Positions 23,763-24,512 of a DNA stretch of 24,512 nt are shown here, in pieces. Position numbers and translations under genes: made by a program. Each line of letters starts with the position of its first letter. Positions within the stretch are counted from its first letter, which is position 1. A model generated the notes under the pieces. The model searched no databases and was not told the DNA's origin. It was given only the letters and a program-made list of their open reading frames with translations. Source of the stretch: Ruminococcaceae bacterium UBA1772 (GTDB lineage Bacteria > Bacillota > Clostridia > Oscillospirales > Acutalibacteraceae); contig DCGS01000022.1 of the NCBI GenBank assembly GCA_002314645.1, forward strand, positions 1-24,512, given 5' to 3'.

Positions 23763-24335
23763 TTATTTTCCTCCGTTTTTCTTATCCTCACGGACAAGCT
23801 TCCTTATGTATTTGAAAGTCTTTCTTTCGCCTTCCTCTGCAAGCATTACAAGAAGAGAGGAGAGGAGTTCTCTGGTGTTTGGATGCATGGTTACTCTGTA
23901 GTCGTGTGCCTCGAAATACTCAAGAGAGGTTCTGTCTGTATAATTCTTACCTCTGTATATTTTGCTGGCAGATACGCGGTCACAGAACATTTCAACGACA
24001 TATCTTACTGGCATTTCAACAGGTTGAATGGTGAGTGTTGAGTCGTCATTGTCAAACCAGTATTCATAGTGGTGCTTGTTTCTTCCTTTGTGGTGCATCC
24101 ACGCACTGGAATAACCTGTTTCAATTCTTTCCATAACGTTTGGACTTCTATTTCCCTGGAAATATTTTGCACCAATTAAAAACTCGGATGGCAAATATTT
24201 TGAAAGGTCATGGGTGAGTCCTTGAAGAGGAATGCCTGCTCTAAAGCAGTTAACCATTACCTTGTTTCTGTGTCTTGTTATGGTTTTAAAATGCTTCCAT
24301 GCTTTATTTAATGTAATTTTATACGTCTGTTCCAA
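23763..24335 (-). CDS. DUF5662 family protein
   Basis: 190 residues, cytoplasmic, no TM segment. The conserved pattern starts AWKHFKTITRHRNKVM, with GLTHDLSKYLPSEF (H42-D43) and a histidine cluster MHHKGRNKHHYEYW (H81, H82, H88, H89). It continues with PVRYVVEMFCDRVSASKIY and MHPNTRELLSSLL. This is a good match to the DUF5662 family. The HD pair plus the His cluster suggests a metal-dependent HD-like hydrolase, but that is inference. The start codon is TTG, with GAAGGA seven bases upstream, immediately after the stop of the preceding gene; no better ATG exists. The next gene begins one base after its TAA. Confidence 0.82.
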   Translation of the reverse strand: MEQTYKITLNKAWKHFKTITRHRNKVMVNCFRAGIPLQGLTHDLSKYLPSEFLIGAKYFQGNRSPNVMERIETGYSSAWMHHKGRNKHHYEYWFDNDDSTLTIQPVEMPVRYVVEMFCDRVSASKIYRGKNYTDRTSLEYFEAHDYRVTMHPNTRELLSSLLVMLAEEGERKTFKYIRKLVREDKKNGGK

Positions 24336-24338
24336 TTC

Positions 24339-24512
24339 TTAGTCCTTCTTTTCTTCGTCTTCCGACTTTTCAGCCTCTAAAAGATTCTTTTCTCTTTCAG
24401 CCTGAAGTTCAGCTTCAAGTTCAAGTATACGCTTTGCATAATCTACTTCAGGGTCTGGTGGGTTCTTCTTCCAGTCACGTTTAACTGGGATGAACATAGA
24501 TGCAATCTTGTT
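24339..24512 (-). CDS. C-terminal end of an unidentified gene (partial)
   Basis: An open minus-strand frame enters from the right edge and ends at TAA (24339-24341), giving 57 residues. It opens with a hydrophobic/basic stretch (ASMFIPVKRDW) and continues with a Pro/Asp segment. A charged amphipathic helix follows (about LELEAELQAEREKNLLEAEK), ending EDEEKKD. It is too short to assign a family. The DUF5662 gene starts three bases after its stop, so it is probably the upstream member of the same operon. Confidence 0.65.
   Translation of the reverse strand, partial: NKIASMFIPVKRDWKKNPPDPEVDYAKRILELEAELQAEREKNLLEAEKSEDEEKKD

Overview
The window looks like a chromosomal segment of a low-GC, spore-forming anaerobic Firmicute of class Clostridia. 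The evidence is AT-rich DNA, strong AGGAGG-type ribosome binding sites, a complete gerA-type germinant receptor operon, a YlmC/YmxH-type sporulation PRC-barrel protein, a DUF421 membrane protein, and intrinsic terminators at most gene ends. I cannot name the genus from the sequence. There are no rRNA or tRNA genes, CRISPR arrays or complete insertion sequences. The only possible mobile-element trace is the C-terminal end of a probable Rpn/PD-(D/E)XK transposase-family protein at the left edge. No gene-free stretch exceeds about 150 bases.

Layout, left to right. (1) 1-2188: the Rpn-like gene end, a shared bidirectional terminator, a YbaK/EbsC Cys-tRNA deacylase (minus) and a MATE efflux pump (plus). 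(2) 2260-6996: an extended -10 promoter drives two adjacent ABC exporter genes. Each encodes an N-terminal ATPase fused to an FtsX/MacB-like permease, so together they probably form a heterodimer. (3) 6993-8057: a PRC-barrel gene (minus), whose stop codon overlaps that of the second ABC gene, and a divergent unrecognised helical protein (plus). The intergenic region holds a long inverted repeat that contains the PRC gene's Shine-Dalgarno. (4) 8081-13103, all minus: guaB with its own consensus promoter; an apparent operon nfeD-like, parvulin-type prolyl isomerase, SCP2-like protein with a histone-H1-like Lys/Ala/Thr tail; then a DUF421 gene. (5) 13215-16847: gerAA, gerAB and gerAC, tightly packed. 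(6) 16972-18243: a class Ic aspartate aminotransferase with promoter and terminator. (7) 18382-22316: four co-directional genes. Three encode single-pass membrane proteins, two with an N-terminal zinc ribbon, whose extracytoplasmic domains look related. The fourth encodes a membrane-anchored GH25 muramidase. (8) 22377-24512, minus, convergent with block 7 across a shared terminator: a coupled run made of an unidentified gene end, a DUF5662 protein, a charged two-TM protein and a zinc-ribbon/DUF4870-like membrane protein.

Most blocks are ordinary Clostridial housekeeping or sporulation genes. Blocks 7 and 8 are the best candidate for something undescribed: three zinc-ribbon membrane proteins lie within about 4.5 kb beside a cell-wall hydrolase. 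This suggests an envelope sensing or remodelling module, but that is inference. Other points of note are a bacterial IMPDH that, compared from memory, looks very close to the Tritrichomonas foetus enzyme and keeps the same active-site numbering; a GerAC homologue with no lipobox cysteine; and the SCP2 domain with its histone-like tail.
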